64,000 nt of DNA from Sva-07 sp963707515 (GTDB lineage Bacteria; Actinomycetota; Acidimicrobiia; Acidimicrobiales; Ilumatobacteraceae): NCBI GenBank assembly GCA_963707515.1, contig CAVPQI010000003.1, forward strand, positions 124,001 to 188,000, in the 5' to 3' direction. Made by a program: the position numbers and the translations under genes. The notes under the pieces are model-generated. The model did no database searches. It was not told where the DNA came from and saw only the letters and a list, made by a program, of their open reading frames with translations. Positions 50,508-59,606 of this stretch are shown here, in pieces; the stretch's first letter is position 1; each line of letters starts with the position of its first letter.

Positions 50508-51524
50508 CTACAGCCAGTCGCGGCGCTTGAACGCCACGTACAACACCGTTGACGTGCCGAGCATCAGCGCCCCGGCGGCGACGACGCCAGGACCTGATCC
50601 GGCGCCGGGGTACGGCACGTTCATCCCGTAGAACCCGGTGATCAGCGTGGGTGCGGCAATGATCGCCGCCCAGCTGGTGACCTTCTTCATGATCTGGTTG
50701 GTGCGGTAGTCGCGCAGGCTGAGGTTCGTCTCCACCAGCGTCGACACCAGGTCGCGCAGCGCGTCGGTCGACTCGGTCACCCGCAGGATGTGGTCGTACA
50801 GATCTTGGTAGTAGGGATCGAGGTGTGGGTCGTCGGCCCCGTGCCGACGTCGCATCAGCCCACTCACCACCTCGCGGAGCGGCACGACGAGGCGATGGAA
50901 CTTGGTCAACGACTGGCGCATCTGGAACCAATGGCGCTGCTGCGACGGTTCGATGGGATGCTCGGTGAAGATGCCGTTGCTGACCTCGTCGTAGAAGTCG
51001 TCGAACACCTGCACGGCGTCGAAGTAGCCGTCGACGACGGCGTCGAGCAGCCCGTACAGGAGGAAGCTGATCCCGGACGCGGCGAGGTCGGCCGAACGGT
51101 CCCACCGCTGCATCACCGACGTCATCGAGAAGTCGTCGTGCTTGCGCACCGTGACCAGCCAGCGCTTGTCGATGAACGCGTCGATCTCGGTGATCACCAG
51201 ATCGCCTTCGTCCGGGTCGACGCGTACCGCGTGGCAGGCGATGAACAGATGGGTCGCGTAGTAGTCGATCTTGGGTCGTTGGTGTCGCCCGAGGGCGTCC
51301 TCGACGGCGAGCTCGTGCAGCCCCAACTCGTCGGCGAGCGAGCTCAGTTGTGCCGTCGACGGCCCACAGAGATCGACCCAGACCACCGTGTCGGGATCGG
51401 CCAGGTGATCGGACACCTCGCGCAGCGGGAAGTTCTCGGCCGCCACCTCGCCCTTGCGGTAGGCCCGGGTCAACACGGCGTGTTCGTTGCCGTCCCCGAC
51501 AGCTGCTGGGTGCACGCCCCCCAT
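50508..51524 (-). CDS. corA: CorA family magnesium transporter
   Basis: A 338-residue CorA: soluble alpha/beta N-terminus (VVWVDLCGPSTAQLSSLADE, AVEDALGRHQRPKIDYYATH), long stalk helix, then TM1 with the pore signature FYGMNVPYPG (GMN near residue 300) and TM2 (GVVAAGALMLGTSTVLYVAF) followed by the basic tail KRRDWL. Forms a pentameric Mg2+ (or Co2+) channel. Alone, convergent with M20. The start is behind a weak ribosome site, downstream of an M48-like fragment. Confidence 0.93.
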   Translation of the reverse strand: MGGVHPAAVGDGNEHAVLTRAYRKGEVAAENFPLREVSDHLADPDTVVWVDLCGPSTAQLSSLADELGLHELAVEDALGRHQRPKIDYYATHLFIACHAVRVDPDEGDLVITEIDAFIDKRWLVTVRKHDDFSMTSVMQRWDRSADLAASGISFLLYGLLDAVVDGYFDAVQVFDDFYDEVSNGIFTEHPIEPSQQRHWFQMRQSLTKFHRLVVPLREVVSGLMRRRHGADDPHLDPYYQDLYDHILRVTESTDALRDLVSTLVETNLSLRDYRTNQIMKKVTSWAAIIAAPTLITGFYGMNVPYPGAGSGPGVVAAGALMLGTSTVLYVAFKRRDWL

Positions 51525-51529
51525 TCAAC

Positions 51530-51942
51530 TGCCTCGCCCCGCACTCGGGAGGCGATGCGGCGCGGCGGCGACGGCAGCGGGCAGCGGCACCCTGGCGGTG
51601 GCGTAGGCGCACGACCTGCCCGGGGGCCGGGTCCACGGGCCGTGCGCCGACCTCGTTCAGCACGAGCGGCGACGCGCTCCACCAGAAGTACCAGAAAGCA
51701 CCGGCCACGCTGACGAGCACGGCCAGCGCACCGACCGCACCGGCACCCCCGGGTGCCCAGGCCCACACCGGGCTGTCGACGAACGCCGCACCGGTCGCCC
51801 AGCTCCAGCACCGGGCGGTGGTGGCGAGGACGATCATCAGCAGCGCCGCGGTGCTGAGCCCGAAGATCGACGCACCAGCCGGATGACGCCTCCGCCGTGC
51901 TGCGGTACCGTCGACGGCAGGGAGATCAGCCCGGGAAAGCAT
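51530..51942 (-). pseudogene. Truncated membrane protein, possibly the N-terminus of an M48 (HtpX-like) protease
   Basis: FGLSTAALLMIVLATTARCW and GAVGALAVLVSVAGAFWYFW form two helices, followed by SASPLVLNEVGARPVDPAPG, which resembles the segment of HtpX-type proteases just before the catalytic domain. After that the frame becomes Arg-rich low complexity and runs into corA without its own stop; no HExxH is found. Probably the remains of a larger gene. The M48 link is weak. Confidence 0.35.
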
Positions 51943-52010
51943 CAGGCGACATCACCAGGGGCGAAGGCCAGCGGTGAGGGTCGGGGAGATCAGGCCCAGG
52001 AGACACCAGG

Positions 52011-52034
52011 GGAATTGGAGGGGGAATTGGAGGG
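52011..52034. repeat. Duplicated 12-bp Shine-Dalgarno unit before the acyl-CoA ligase gene
   Basis: GGAATTGGAGGG occurs twice in tandem, so the strong GGAGGGGG ribosome site is preceded by a second copy. GGGAGATCAG also recurs at about 51921 and 51984. Confidence 0.45.
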
Positions 52035-52038
52035 GGAC

Positions 52039-53682
52039 ATGGGCCAACGTGCCGTCGACCACGGTCGCACCGACCTGGCGCTGCTCGACGAGACGATCCC
52101 GGCCAACCTGCGCCGGACGATCGAGCAGCACGCCGATCGCGAGGCGCTCGTCGCCGTCCACCAGGGGATCCGCTGGCGTTACGGCGAGTTCGGCGAGCGC
52201 GTGCGGGCGCTGGCCTCGGCCCTCGCCGGCGCCGGGCTGGAGGTCGGCGACCGGCTTGGCATCTGGGCGCCGAACGTCGCCGAGTGGACGCTCGTGCAGT
52301 ACGCCACCGCCGAGATCGGCATCATCCTCGTCAACATCAACCCGGCGTACCGGACCCACGAACTCGAGTACGTGCTCAACCAATCCGGCTGTCGGTGGAT
52401 CGTCGCCGCCCCGGCGTTCAAGACGTCGGACTACACGGCGATGGTCGAGGCGATACGCGCCACGACGCCGGTGCTCGAGCGGGCGGTGTACTTCGGGACC
52501 ACCGAGTGGGCCGAACTGGCAGCCGGCGCCGGCGGGATCGGCGCCGGCGACCTCGAGGGCCGCACCGCCGCACTGCGACCCGACGATGCGATCAACATCC
52601 AGTACACGTCGGGCACCACCGGGTTCCCGAAGGGTGCCACGCTGACCCACCGCAACATCCTCAACAACGGCTACTTCACCGCCGAGGGGCAATCCATCAC
52701 ACACGACGACCGCGTGTGCATCCCGGTTCCCTTCTACCACTGCTTCGGCATGGTGATGGGCAACCTGGGATGCACGTCGCACGGGGCGACGATGGTCGTC
52801 CCCGGCGATGCGTTCGAGCCGACGGCCGTGCTGCGCGCCGTCGAACAGGAGCGCTGCACGTCGCTGTACGGCGTGCCGACGATGTTCATCGCCGAGCTCG
52901 CCCACCCCGAGTTCGACTCGTTCGACCTGTCGTCACTGCGGACCGGCGTGATGGCGGGGTCGCCGTGCCCGGTGGAGGTGATGAAGCAGTGCGTCGATCG
53001 CATGCACATGGCCGAGGTGACGATCTGTTACGGGATGACCGAGACGTCGCCGGTGTCGACCCAGACACTTCCCGACGACTCGCTGCACCATCGCACGGCG
53101 ACCGTCGGTCGTGCCCATCCGCACGTCGAGGTGCGCATCGCCGACCCGCACACCGGCGAGACGATCGAGCGCGGCGCCACCGGCGAGTTCTGCACCCGCG
53201 GCTACTCCGTGATGGCGGGCTACTGGAGCGATCCGGTGAAGACGGCCGAGGCGATCGACGGCGATGGCTGGATGCACACCGGCGACCTCGCGGTCATGGC
53301 CGACGACGGCTACTGCAACATCGTCGGGCGGATCAAGGACATGGTCATCCGCGGCGGCGAGAACATCTACCCCCGCGAGATCGAGGAGTTCCTCTACGGC
53401 CATCCCGACGTCGAGGACGTGCAGGTGATCGGCGTGCCCGACCCGCGCTACGGCGAGGAGTTGATGGCGTGGATCAAGCTGCGCCCGGGGGCGACGCTCG
53501 ACGGCGACGGCGTCAAGGCGTACTGCCGAGACACCATCGCCCACTACAAGGTGCCGCGCTACGTCAAGTTCGTCGATGCGTTCCCGATGACGGTGACCGG
53601 CAAGGTGCGCAAGGTCGAGATGCGCACCGTGTCGATCGACGAGCTCGGCCTCGGCGCGGTTGCCGAGACCGGCACCGCCTGA
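52039..53682 (+). CDS. AMP-dependent acyl-CoA synthetase (FadD-like)
   Basis: A 547-residue ANL enzyme: INIQYTSGTTGFPKGATLTH (P-loop), CYGMTETSPVSTQTL (motif A5), GWMHTGDLAVMADDGYCNIV (A7), GRIKDMVIRGGENIYPREIE (A8) and the catalytic Lys in FPMTVTGKVRKVEM (A10). Forms acyl-CoA from a fatty or aromatic acid with ATP and CoA. ATG 52039 was chosen for its ideal Shine-Dalgarno; the open frame upstream is low complexity. Convergent with the MFS/TetR operon. Confidence 0.92.
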   Translation: MGQRAVDHGRTDLALLDETIPANLRRTIEQHADREALVAVHQGIRWRYGEFGERVRALASALAGAGLEVGDRLGIWAPNVAEWTLVQYATAEIGIILVNINPAYRTHELEYVLNQSGCRWIVAAPAFKTSDYTAMVEAIRATTPVLERAVYFGTTEWAELAAGAGGIGAGDLEGRTAALRPDDAINIQYTSGTTGFPKGATLTHRNILNNGYFTAEGQSITHDDRVCIPVPFYHCFGMVMGNLGCTSHGATMVVPGDAFEPTAVLRAVEQERCTSLYGVPTMFIAELAHPEFDSFDLSSLRTGVMAGSPCPVEVMKQCVDRMHMAEVTICYGMTETSPVSTQTLPDDSLHHRTATVGRAHPHVEVRIADPHTGETIERGATGEFCTRGYSVMAGYWSDPVKTAEAIDGDGWMHTGDLAVMADDGYCNIVGRIKDMVIRGGENIYPREIEEFLYGHPDVEDVQVIGVPDPRYGEELMAWIKLRPGATLDGDGVKAYCRDTIAHYKVPRYVKFVDAFPMTVTGKVRKVEMRTVSIDELGLGAVAETGTA

Positions 53683-53685
53683 GCG

Positions 53686-54208
53686 TCAGCTGCCGGCGCA
53701 GATCCGTTCGATCATCGCCGCCAGGGTCTGCTCGTCGGGCAGTGCCAGACCGAGGATGGCGCGGAGGAACAGGCCGTCGGCGGCGAGTTGGACCTCGGCG
53801 CGGAGCACGGGGTCGTCGAGCGCGTCGAGCGGTGCGAAGAAGCCGTCGAACAGGTCGGCCAGCCCGGTGGTGGTGATGTCACCGCTGGCGTCGGCGCGAG
53901 CGGCGGCGATGAAGGCGGCGTACAGCGCCGACTCGGTGTCACCGATCGCAGGGATCCGCAGGTACCACTCGACGAGCCCGTCGCGTTCGGACGGGGCCTC
54001 GCTGATCGCCTCGATCGACCGACGCCATCAGCCGCTGGCGCAGACCGTCGAAGAGGGCGTCGCGGCTGGGGAAGTGGTAGAGGAGGCCACCCTTGGACAC
54101 CTGGGCCTCGGCGCACACCGCGTCGAGCGTCGCCGCGGCGACGCCGTTGCGCACGACGACGGTCGACAGCGCGTCGAGGATGCGCTCGCGTGCGCTCGGA
54201 CGTGCCAT
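53686..54208 (-). pseudogene. TetR family regulator with one frameshift
   Basis: The N-terminal frame is a good TetR domain (SARERILDALSTVVVRNGVA, then DAVCAEAQVSKGGLLYHFPS) up to LRQRLMASVD. One extra base near 54030 shifts the rest: IEAISEAPSERDGLVEWYLR, ESALYAAFIAAARADASGDI and LGLALPDEQTLAAMIERICA end at 53686. Combined length about 174, normal. It starts on the stop of the MFS gene, so repressor and pump form one operon under the palindrome at 55757. Could be a consensus error. Confidence 0.75.
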
Positions 54209-55752
54209 CAGCCGCCGCTCATGGTCATGGCGTCAGCGTGCCGCGACGGGCGGGGACGTGCCGCCCGAGCGACGAACAACGCGGATCCGAAAGCGAGCAC
54301 GGCGGCGACGATGCACGCCAACCGTAGACCGTCGGCGAACGCCGCATCGGCGACGTCGCGCAGGCGCTCGGCGGTGTCGCCCCCGAGCCCGACCGCAGTG
54401 TGGTGCGCGGCGCCGAGGGTCTCGCGTGCCTCGCGGCGGGCGTCGGCCGGGATGTCGGTCGCGGCGTCGACGCCGGACCGGTAGCGCAACCCCACGAGCG
54501 AACCCAAGAGCGCCGTGCCGAGGGCGATCCCGAGCTCGTTGCCGGTCTCGGAGACCGACGCCCCGGCTCCCGCCCTGGCGGGTGGGACGGAACCGACGAT
54601 GACGTCGATCGCCACGGCCATCGACGGGCTGAATCCGCCGTTGATGACGAGCACGGCGATCATCGCCACGACGGCGTTGCCACCTGCGTCGGCTTGGGCG
54701 AGGAGCAGCATGCCGACGCCGCCGACGGCGAGTCCGGTGGCGCTGACGCGGATGGCGCCGAACCGCTCGGCGAGCGCCGGGGCCGCCAGCGTCGCCGTGA
54801 TCGTGCCGGCGATCGCCGGCAGCAGCACCAGGCCGGCCTCGATCGGGCTGAGGCCGACGACGAGCTGCAGGTACTGGGTGACGATGAACATCGAGCCGGC
54901 GAAGCCGAAGCAGGCGACGACGTTGCCTGCCGTCGCGGCGCGGAAGCGGGGGAGACGGAACAGCGTCGTGTCGATCATCGGTTCCGGCAGCCGCCGTTGG
55001 CGCTTGATGAATGCCACACCGGCGACGACGCTGCCGACCACAGCGACCCACACCGTCGACGACAGCCCGGACTCGGCGAGGCGCTTGACGGCGTAGACGG
55101 CGGGCAACGTGGCGGCGACGGACAGCGCCGCACTGAGGAGGTCGAACGGGCCCGGTGCGGGGTCCTTCGACTCCGGCACCAGCGCCGGCGCCACCGCGAG
55201 GAGGAGCACCGTGACCGGAACGCCGACGAGGAACACCGATCCCCACCAGAAGTGTTCGAGGAGGAAGCCGCCGACGAGCGGTCCGATCGCCGAACCGACG
55301 GCGAACGTGGCCGCCCACACGGCGATCGCCGTCTGCCGCCGGCGCGGGTCGACGAACACGTTGCGGATCAGCGACAGCGTCGACGGCAACAGCGTGGCGC
55401 CGGCGATGCCGAGCAGGGCACGGGCGGCGATCAGCTCCGCCGAAGTGGTGGCGAACGCGGCGAACACCGAGGCGACGCCGAAGCCCGCCGTGCCGATCAT
55501 CAGCAGCCGACGCCGACCGATGCGATCCCCGAGGTGACCCATCGTCACGAGCAGACCGGCGACGACGAAGGAGTAGATGTCGATGATCCACAACAGCTGC
55601 GAACTCGTCGGCTGCATCGACTCGCTGAGCGCCGGCACGGCGAACCCGAGGATCGTTGCATCCATCGAGATCAACAGCACGGGCAGCGTCAGCACGGCCA
55701 ACGTCAGACCCTGCCGAACAACGCTCGTCTCCTCCACCGGTGTCTCGATCAC
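54208..55752 (-). CDS. MFS transporter, DHA2 (EmrB/QacA-type) family
   Basis: A 514-residue 14-helix exporter: LLISMDATILGFAVPALSES (D1), GHLGDRIGRRRLLMIGTAGF (motif A), ARALLGIAGATLLPSTLSL (motif B-like) and FAVGSAIGPLVGGFLLEHFW (motif C). Probably exports cationic drugs or biocides (QacA type). The GTG at 55752 is 6 nt after a TACAGT box lying inside the operator, so the message is leaderless and directly repressible. The following tetR is co-transcribed. Confidence 0.9.
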   Translation of the reverse strand: MIETPVEETSVVRQGLTLAVLTLPVLLISMDATILGFAVPALSESMQPTSSQLLWIIDIYSFVVAGLLVTMGHLGDRIGRRRLLMIGTAGFGVASVFAAFATTSAELIAARALLGIAGATLLPSTLSLIRNVFVDPRRRQTAIAVWAATFAVGSAIGPLVGGFLLEHFWWGSVFLVGVPVTVLLLAVAPALVPESKDPAPGPFDLLSAALSVAATLPAVYAVKRLAESGLSSTVWVAVVGSVVAGVAFIKRQRRLPEPMIDTTLFRLPRFRAATAGNVVACFGFAGSMFIVTQYLQLVVGLSPIEAGLVLLPAIAGTITATLAAPALAERFGAIRVSATGLAVGGVGMLLLAQADAGGNAVVAMIAVLVINGGFSPSMAVAIDVIVGSVPPARAGAGASVSETGNELGIALGTALLGSLVGLRYRSGVDAATDIPADARREARETLGAAHHTAVGLGGDTAERLRDVADAAFADGLRLACIVAAVLAFGSALFVARAARPRPSRHADAMTMSGG

Positions 55753-55756
55753 CAGT

Positions 55757-55784
55757 TGACTGTACCGGCTGGACGGTACAGTCA
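55757..55784. promoter_or_regulatory. 28-bp palindromic operator over the MFS promoter
   Basis: TGACTGTACCG and CGGTACAGTCA are perfect 11-bp arms around 6 bp. The left arm contains the minus-strand TACAGT -10 box of the pump gene. A classical TetR/QacR-like layout. Confidence 0.75.
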
Positions 55785-55801
55785 GGAGCGGCTCGGCGGC
55801 C

Positions 55802-56260
55802 TCACCCGGACCAGATCGGCCGATCCTGCTGGTCGACCTCGTCGAGCAGCACGACGGTCTCGGCCGACCGTACGCCGTCGAGTTGCTGGATCTCGTGGAG
55901 GGCGACGTCGCGGAGGTGCTCGAGCGAATCGGCGCGGACCAGCAGGACGAAATCGAAGCGTCCCGTCGCCAGCCCGACCCACTGCACCCCGGCCAACGCA
56001 CTGAGACGCTCGCGGAGGTCGCGCCACTGCGTCTGGCGAACGGTGACGAGGACCAGCGCCGACACCGTCCATCCCACTGCCACCGGATCGAGGCGCGCCG
56101 AGAACCCCACGATCACGCCGGCATCGAGCAGCCGGTCGAAGCGGTGGTACGCGGTCGCCCGACTGACCCCGACGATCTCCGCGAGTGCGGGCGCCGACCG
56201 GCGCCCGTCCTGGCGTAACGCGTCGATCATCCGGCGATCGATGTCGTCGAGCACGATCAT
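55802..56260 (-). CDS. Lrp/AsnC family transcriptional regulator
   Basis: A 152-residue protein: HTH (DRRMIDALRQDGRRSAPALA, then EIVGVSRATAYHRFDRLL) and a C-terminal RAM domain (VGLATGRFDFVLLVRADSLE). The ATG lies 7 nt after TACGTT, indicating a leaderless message. It is divergent from the phenylalanine hydroxylase gene, with about 100 bp between them, so it probably senses an aromatic amino acid and controls that pathway. Confidence 0.88.
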   Translation of the reverse strand: MIVLDDIDRRMIDALRQDGRRSAPALAEIVGVSRATAYHRFDRLLDAGVIVGFSARLDPVAVGWTVSALVLVTVRQTQWRDLRERLSALAGVQWVGLATGRFDFVLLVRADSLEHLRDVALHEIQQLDGVRSAETVVLLDEVDQQDRPIWSG

Positions 56261-56357
56261 CGAGACGAACGTATCTCCAACCGCACTCTGCGTCGATGGA
56301 CATCTCGAATGACGCCGATCGGTGCGTCGAACGGCGGTCGTGTGCGACGGTGGACGG

Positions 56358-57140
56358 ATGGAGCCGCCGGACGGCTACTGGCGCCGTCGAGCCGAGATCA
56401 GCGGCCTGGCCGCCGGTGCCGACGCACCACCGGTCGACATCGACTACACCCCCGTCGAGCACGAGGTGTGGGCGGCGGTCGCGGCGACGCTCGATCCGTT
56501 GTGGGAGCGCCACGCCGCGCACGGTGTGCTCGAGGCGCGGCAGCGTCTCGACCTGCCGACCGATCGCGTGCCGCAACTGTCCGAGGTGAGCGCCCGCCTC
56601 GGCCCGTTGACCGGGTTCACCTATCGCGGGGTGCCGGGGCTCGTGCCGGTCGAGCAGTTCTTCGCCATGCTGGCCGACCGCACGTTCGCCTCGACGCAAT
56701 ACGTGCGGTGGGCCGGCTCGCCGCTGTACACGCCCGAACCCGACGTCATCCACGAGGTGATGGGTCACGGCAACTGCCTCGCCTGCCCGCAGATCGCCGA
56801 GCTCCACCGACTCGCCGGCGCGGCGATCACGGCGACCGACGACGCCGTCCGGCGTCAGGTGCTCGCCGACGTGTTCTGGTTCAGCGTCGAGTTCGGCGTC
56901 CTCCACGAGCCGTCGTCGTCGGCACCGCCGAAGGCCTACGGCACGGGGCTGCTGAGCTCCCCCGGCGAGCTCGCCTGGTTCGCCGAGCACGCCGCGATCC
57001 GTCCGCTCGACATCGGTGAGATGGGCTCGACCGCCTACGACATCGACCACTACCAGCCGCTGCTCTTCGCCGGGAGGTCACTCGATCACGTGCTCGACGT
57101 CGTCGGCGGCTACTTCGCCCGCGCCCAGCTGAACGGGTAG
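56358..57140 (+). CDS. phhA: Phenylalanine 4-monooxygenase (biopterin-dependent)
   Basis: A 260-residue aromatic amino acid hydroxylase catalytic domain without a regulatory domain, as in bacterial PhhA. Iron ligands: PDVIHEVMGHGNC (His132, His136) and FWFSVEFGVLHEP (Glu178). LTGFTYRGVPGLVPVEQFFA binds the pterin region. Converts phenylalanine to tyrosine using tetrahydropterin and O2. The ATG at 56358 fits homology. Converges with and overlaps hmgA by 31 bp. Confidence 0.92.
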   Translation: MEPPDGYWRRRAEISGLAAGADAPPVDIDYTPVEHEVWAAVAATLDPLWERHAAHGVLEARQRLDLPTDRVPQLSEVSARLGPLTGFTYRGVPGLVPVEQFFAMLADRTFASTQYVRWAGSPLYTPEPDVIHEVMGHGNCLACPQIAELHRLAGAAITATDDAVRRQVLADVFWFSVEFGVLHEPSSSAPPKAYGTGLLSSPGELAWFAEHAAIRPLDIGEMGSTAYDIDHYQPLLFAGRSLDHVLDVVGGYFARAQLNG

Positions 57141-58282
57141 TGCTCGTCGCTGGCGTGGCGGGCGGCGGCGGAGACGCGCAGCGGGGCGAACGTGTCGAGC
57201 ATCACCGCCACCTCCTCGGTGGCGGCCTGGTCGTCGCTCGCCTCGACGCTGCCGGGTTGCGGGCCGTGCACGAAACCGGCGGGGTGGTAGGAGATCGAGC
57301 CGATCCCGATCCCCGAGCCCGCCCGACTCATGAAGTTGCCGGCCGAGTAGAAGAGCACCTCGTCGGAGTCGGTGTTGGCGTGGTGATACGGCACCTTCAC
57401 GGCGTCGGGATGGAAGTCGAACGGCCGCGGGACGAACGAGCAGATCACCGCACCCGGCAACTCGAATGTCTGGTGCACGGGCGGCGGTTGGTGCAGGCGC
57501 CCGACGATCGGCTCGAAGTCGGCGATGTTCAGCGCGTACGGGTACACGCAGCCGTCCCAGCCGACGACATCGAAGGGATGGGAGCAGTGCACGTGGCGTG
57601 ACCAACCGGCACGGTTGCGGACGACGACCGGCACCGGACCGACCGCCGACTCGTCGAGCAGCGCACCGGGCACCCGGAGGTCGCGCTCGCAGTAGGGCGC
57701 GTGCTCGAGGAACTGACCGAACCGCGACAGGTGCTTGGCCGGCGCGGCGACGTGTCCGCGACTGGCGATCACCAGCGCGCTCAGCGGCCCGTCGCCGGTG
57801 ACGATCCAGCGGTGAGTCGTCGAGGCGGGCACGATCACGTAATCGCCGGGCCCGACGTCGAGCGAACCGAACACCGACTCCAGTCGCCCGGTGCCGTGCT
57901 GGACGAAGAGCAGTTCGTCGCCGATGGCGTTGCGGTGGAGCGCGCTGTCGGCGCGTGCGTCGACCCACGACACCTCGACGTCGTCGTTGACCAGCAGCAC
58001 CTGCCGGCCGAGCACGAGATCATCGTCGGCGGGTCGAGCCACTGCCGACGTGCGGATGTGCCGTGGGGTCAACGGCACGTCGGCGGTGGCATCGACCACG
58101 GCGCGCGGCAGCGGCTCGATCGCCAGCAGCGCCGACGGTGAATGACGGTGGTAGAGCAACGACGAGTTGGACGAGAAGCCCTCCTGGCCCATCAGCTCCT
58201 CGGCGAAGCGATGCCCGGAGTCGTCGCGATGGTGGACGTGGCGCTTCGCCGGGACGTCACCGACGGATCGGTAGTACGGCAT
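57110..58282 (-). CDS. hmgA: Homogentisate 1,2-dioxygenase
   Basis: A 390-residue enzyme matching the actinobacterial HGD group: VGWDGCVYPYALNIADFEPI and VGRLHQPPPVHQTFELPGAV are family blocks, FHPDAVKVPYHHANTDSDEV and SISYHPAGFVHGPQPGSVEA carry His/Glu ligands for the non-haem Fe(II). Cleaves the homogentisate ring to maleylacetoacetate. It follows hppD by 21 bp in the same direction, so the two steps are co-expressed. Confidence 0.93.
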   Translation of the reverse strand: MPYYRSVGDVPAKRHVHHRDDSGHRFAEELMGQEGFSSNSSLLYHRHSPSALLAIEPLPRAVVDATADVPLTPRHIRTSAVARPADDDLVLGRQVLLVNDDVEVSWVDARADSALHRNAIGDELLFVQHGTGRLESVFGSLDVGPGDYVIVPASTTHRWIVTGDGPLSALVIASRGHVAAPAKHLSRFGQFLEHAPYCERDLRVPGALLDESAVGPVPVVVRNRAGWSRHVHCSHPFDVVGWDGCVYPYALNIADFEPIVGRLHQPPPVHQTFELPGAVICSFVPRPFDFHPDAVKVPYHHANTDSDEVLFYSAGNFMSRAGSGIGIGSISYHPAGFVHGPQPGSVEASDDQAATEEVAVMLDTFAPLRVSAAARHASDEHYPFSWARAK

Positions 58283-58303
58283 GTCACCCGACCTCGCTCG
58301 CGC

Positions 58304-59470
58304 TCACAGGTTCCCTCGCCGTGCCTGCTCGCGCTCGATCGACTCGAACAGCGCCTTGAAGTTGCCTTCGCCGAACCCGGTCGCTCCGCCGCGCTGGATG
58401 ATCTCGATGAACACCGTCGGCCGGTCGGCGATCGGTTCGGTGAACAGTTGCAGCAGGTGGCCGTCGGGCTCGTGGTCGACGAGGATCCCGAGGTCCTCGA
58501 TCTCGCCCCAGGGCACGTCGAGGAAATGCAGCCGGTCACGGACGTCGACGAAGTACTCCTCGTTGGCCTCCAGGAAGCGGACGCCGCGGGCGCGCAGTGC
58601 GCTGATGGCGTGGACGATGTCGCTCGTGGCGAGGGCGATGTGCTGCACGCCCGGACCGCGATATGTGTCGAGGTACTCCTGGATCTGGCTGCGCTTGAGC
58701 CCGGCCGCCGGCTCGTTGAGCGGCATCGTCACACCGTGGTCGTTGGTGACGACGGTCGAGCGGAGGGCGCTGTACTCCGTGGCGATCTGGTGCTCGTCGA
58801 AATGACGCAGCTGGCGGAACCCCATCACGTCCTCGTAGAAGGCGACCCACTCGTCGAGCTTGCCGACCTCGACGTTGCCGACGACGTGGTCGATCGTGTC
58901 GAGTCCGACCGGCGCGTTCGACGGCTCGGGCGGCAGCCCGGTCGTGACGTATCCCGGGCAGTAGGGGCCGTGGTAGTCGCGGCGGTCGACGAAGGTGTGC
59001 TTGGTCTCGCCGTAGGTGCCGATGGCGGCAAGGCGGAGGGTGCCGAACTCGTCGCTCAGCTCGTACGGCTCGCGGACCGCTCGGGCGCCGCGATTCACCG
59101 CCGCCTCGAAGGTCGCCGCGGCGTCGTCGACGACGAAGGCGAGGTCCTGGGCGCCGTCGCCGTGCTCGCGGACGTGGGCCCAGATGGGCGAGTCGGGAGT
59201 GAGCCCGGCGGTGACGACGAAACGGATGTCGCCCTGTTCGAGGAGATACGAGGCGATGTCGTTGCGGCCGGTTTCCGGGCCGGCGTAGGCGGTCACCCGG
59301 AAGCCGAAGGCGGCGGTCAGGAACCCGGCCATCGCACGGGCGTTGCCGACGTAGAACTCGAGTGAGTCCCACCCGCGGAGGCGGGCGCCCGGGGCCAGCG
59401 TCGTCTGTGATGAGCGTTGCGACGAGACGGCGGCGGACGTCGACGACGGGGAGACGGAGCGCTCGGTCAT
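58304..59470 (-). CDS. hppD: 4-hydroxyphenylpyruvate dioxygenase
   Basis: A 388-residue two-VOC-domain enzyme: iron ligands His195 (TIDHVVGNVE), His277 (GPGVQHIALATSDI) and Glu356 (TVFIEIIQRGGATGFGEGNF, with the C-terminal gating helix). The ATG at 59470 lies behind GGGAGGA. Converts 4-hydroxyphenylpyruvate to homogentisate, the substrate of HmgA. The tyrosine aminotransferase that makes its substrate is not in the window. Confidence 0.95.
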   Translation of the reverse strand: MTERSVSPSSTSAAVSSQRSSQTTLAPGARLRGWDSLEFYVGNARAMAGFLTAAFGFRVTAYAGPETGRNDIASYLLEQGDIRFVVTAGLTPDSPIWAHVREHGDGAQDLAFVVDDAAATFEAAVNRGARAVREPYELSDEFGTLRLAAIGTYGETKHTFVDRRDYHGPYCPGYVTTGLPPEPSNAPVGLDTIDHVVGNVEVGKLDEWVAFYEDVMGFRQLRHFDEHQIATEYSALRSTVVTNDHGVTMPLNEPAAGLKRSQIQEYLDTYRGPGVQHIALATSDIVHAISALRARGVRFLEANEEYFVDVRDRLHFLDVPWGEIEDLGILVDHEPDGHLLQLFTEPIADRPTVFIEIIQRGGATGFGEGNFKALFESIEREQARRGNL

Positions 59471-59564
59471 GGGGTTCCTCCCGGTGGGGGTGCAGACTGC
59501 GACTGCATCGTCATGCGGCCTGACAATCCGATCAAGCCACCCGCCGATCACCGTGCAGATCGCC

Positions 59565-59570
59565 TACTGT
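59565..59570 (+). promoter_or_regulatory. -10 box of the uORF/Lrp unit
   Basis: TACTGT exactly 6 nt before ATG 59577. This predicts that the transcript begins at the uORF start codon, not at the Lrp gene. Confidence 0.5.
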
Positions 59571-59576
59571 CGAGCC

Positions 59577-59606
59577 ATGGTCGTGGCAGAACGCTGGACA
59601 CATTGA
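59577..59606 (+). CDS. 9-residue leaderless uORF MVVAERWTH before the Lrp gene
   Basis: ATG GTC GTG to TGA; the TGA overlaps the TTG start of the regulator (TTGA). As the mRNA should begin at this ATG, ribosomes reach the regulator only by re-initiation after the uORF. One Trp is present and no Phe or Tyr, so classic amino acid attenuation by this cluster's substrates is not indicated. Confidence 0.45.
   Translation: MVVAERWTH

Noticed and set aside
51530..51942. Intact M48 protease gene
   Set aside because: No HExxH zinc motif and no stop codon of its own before corA; at most an N-terminal fragment.
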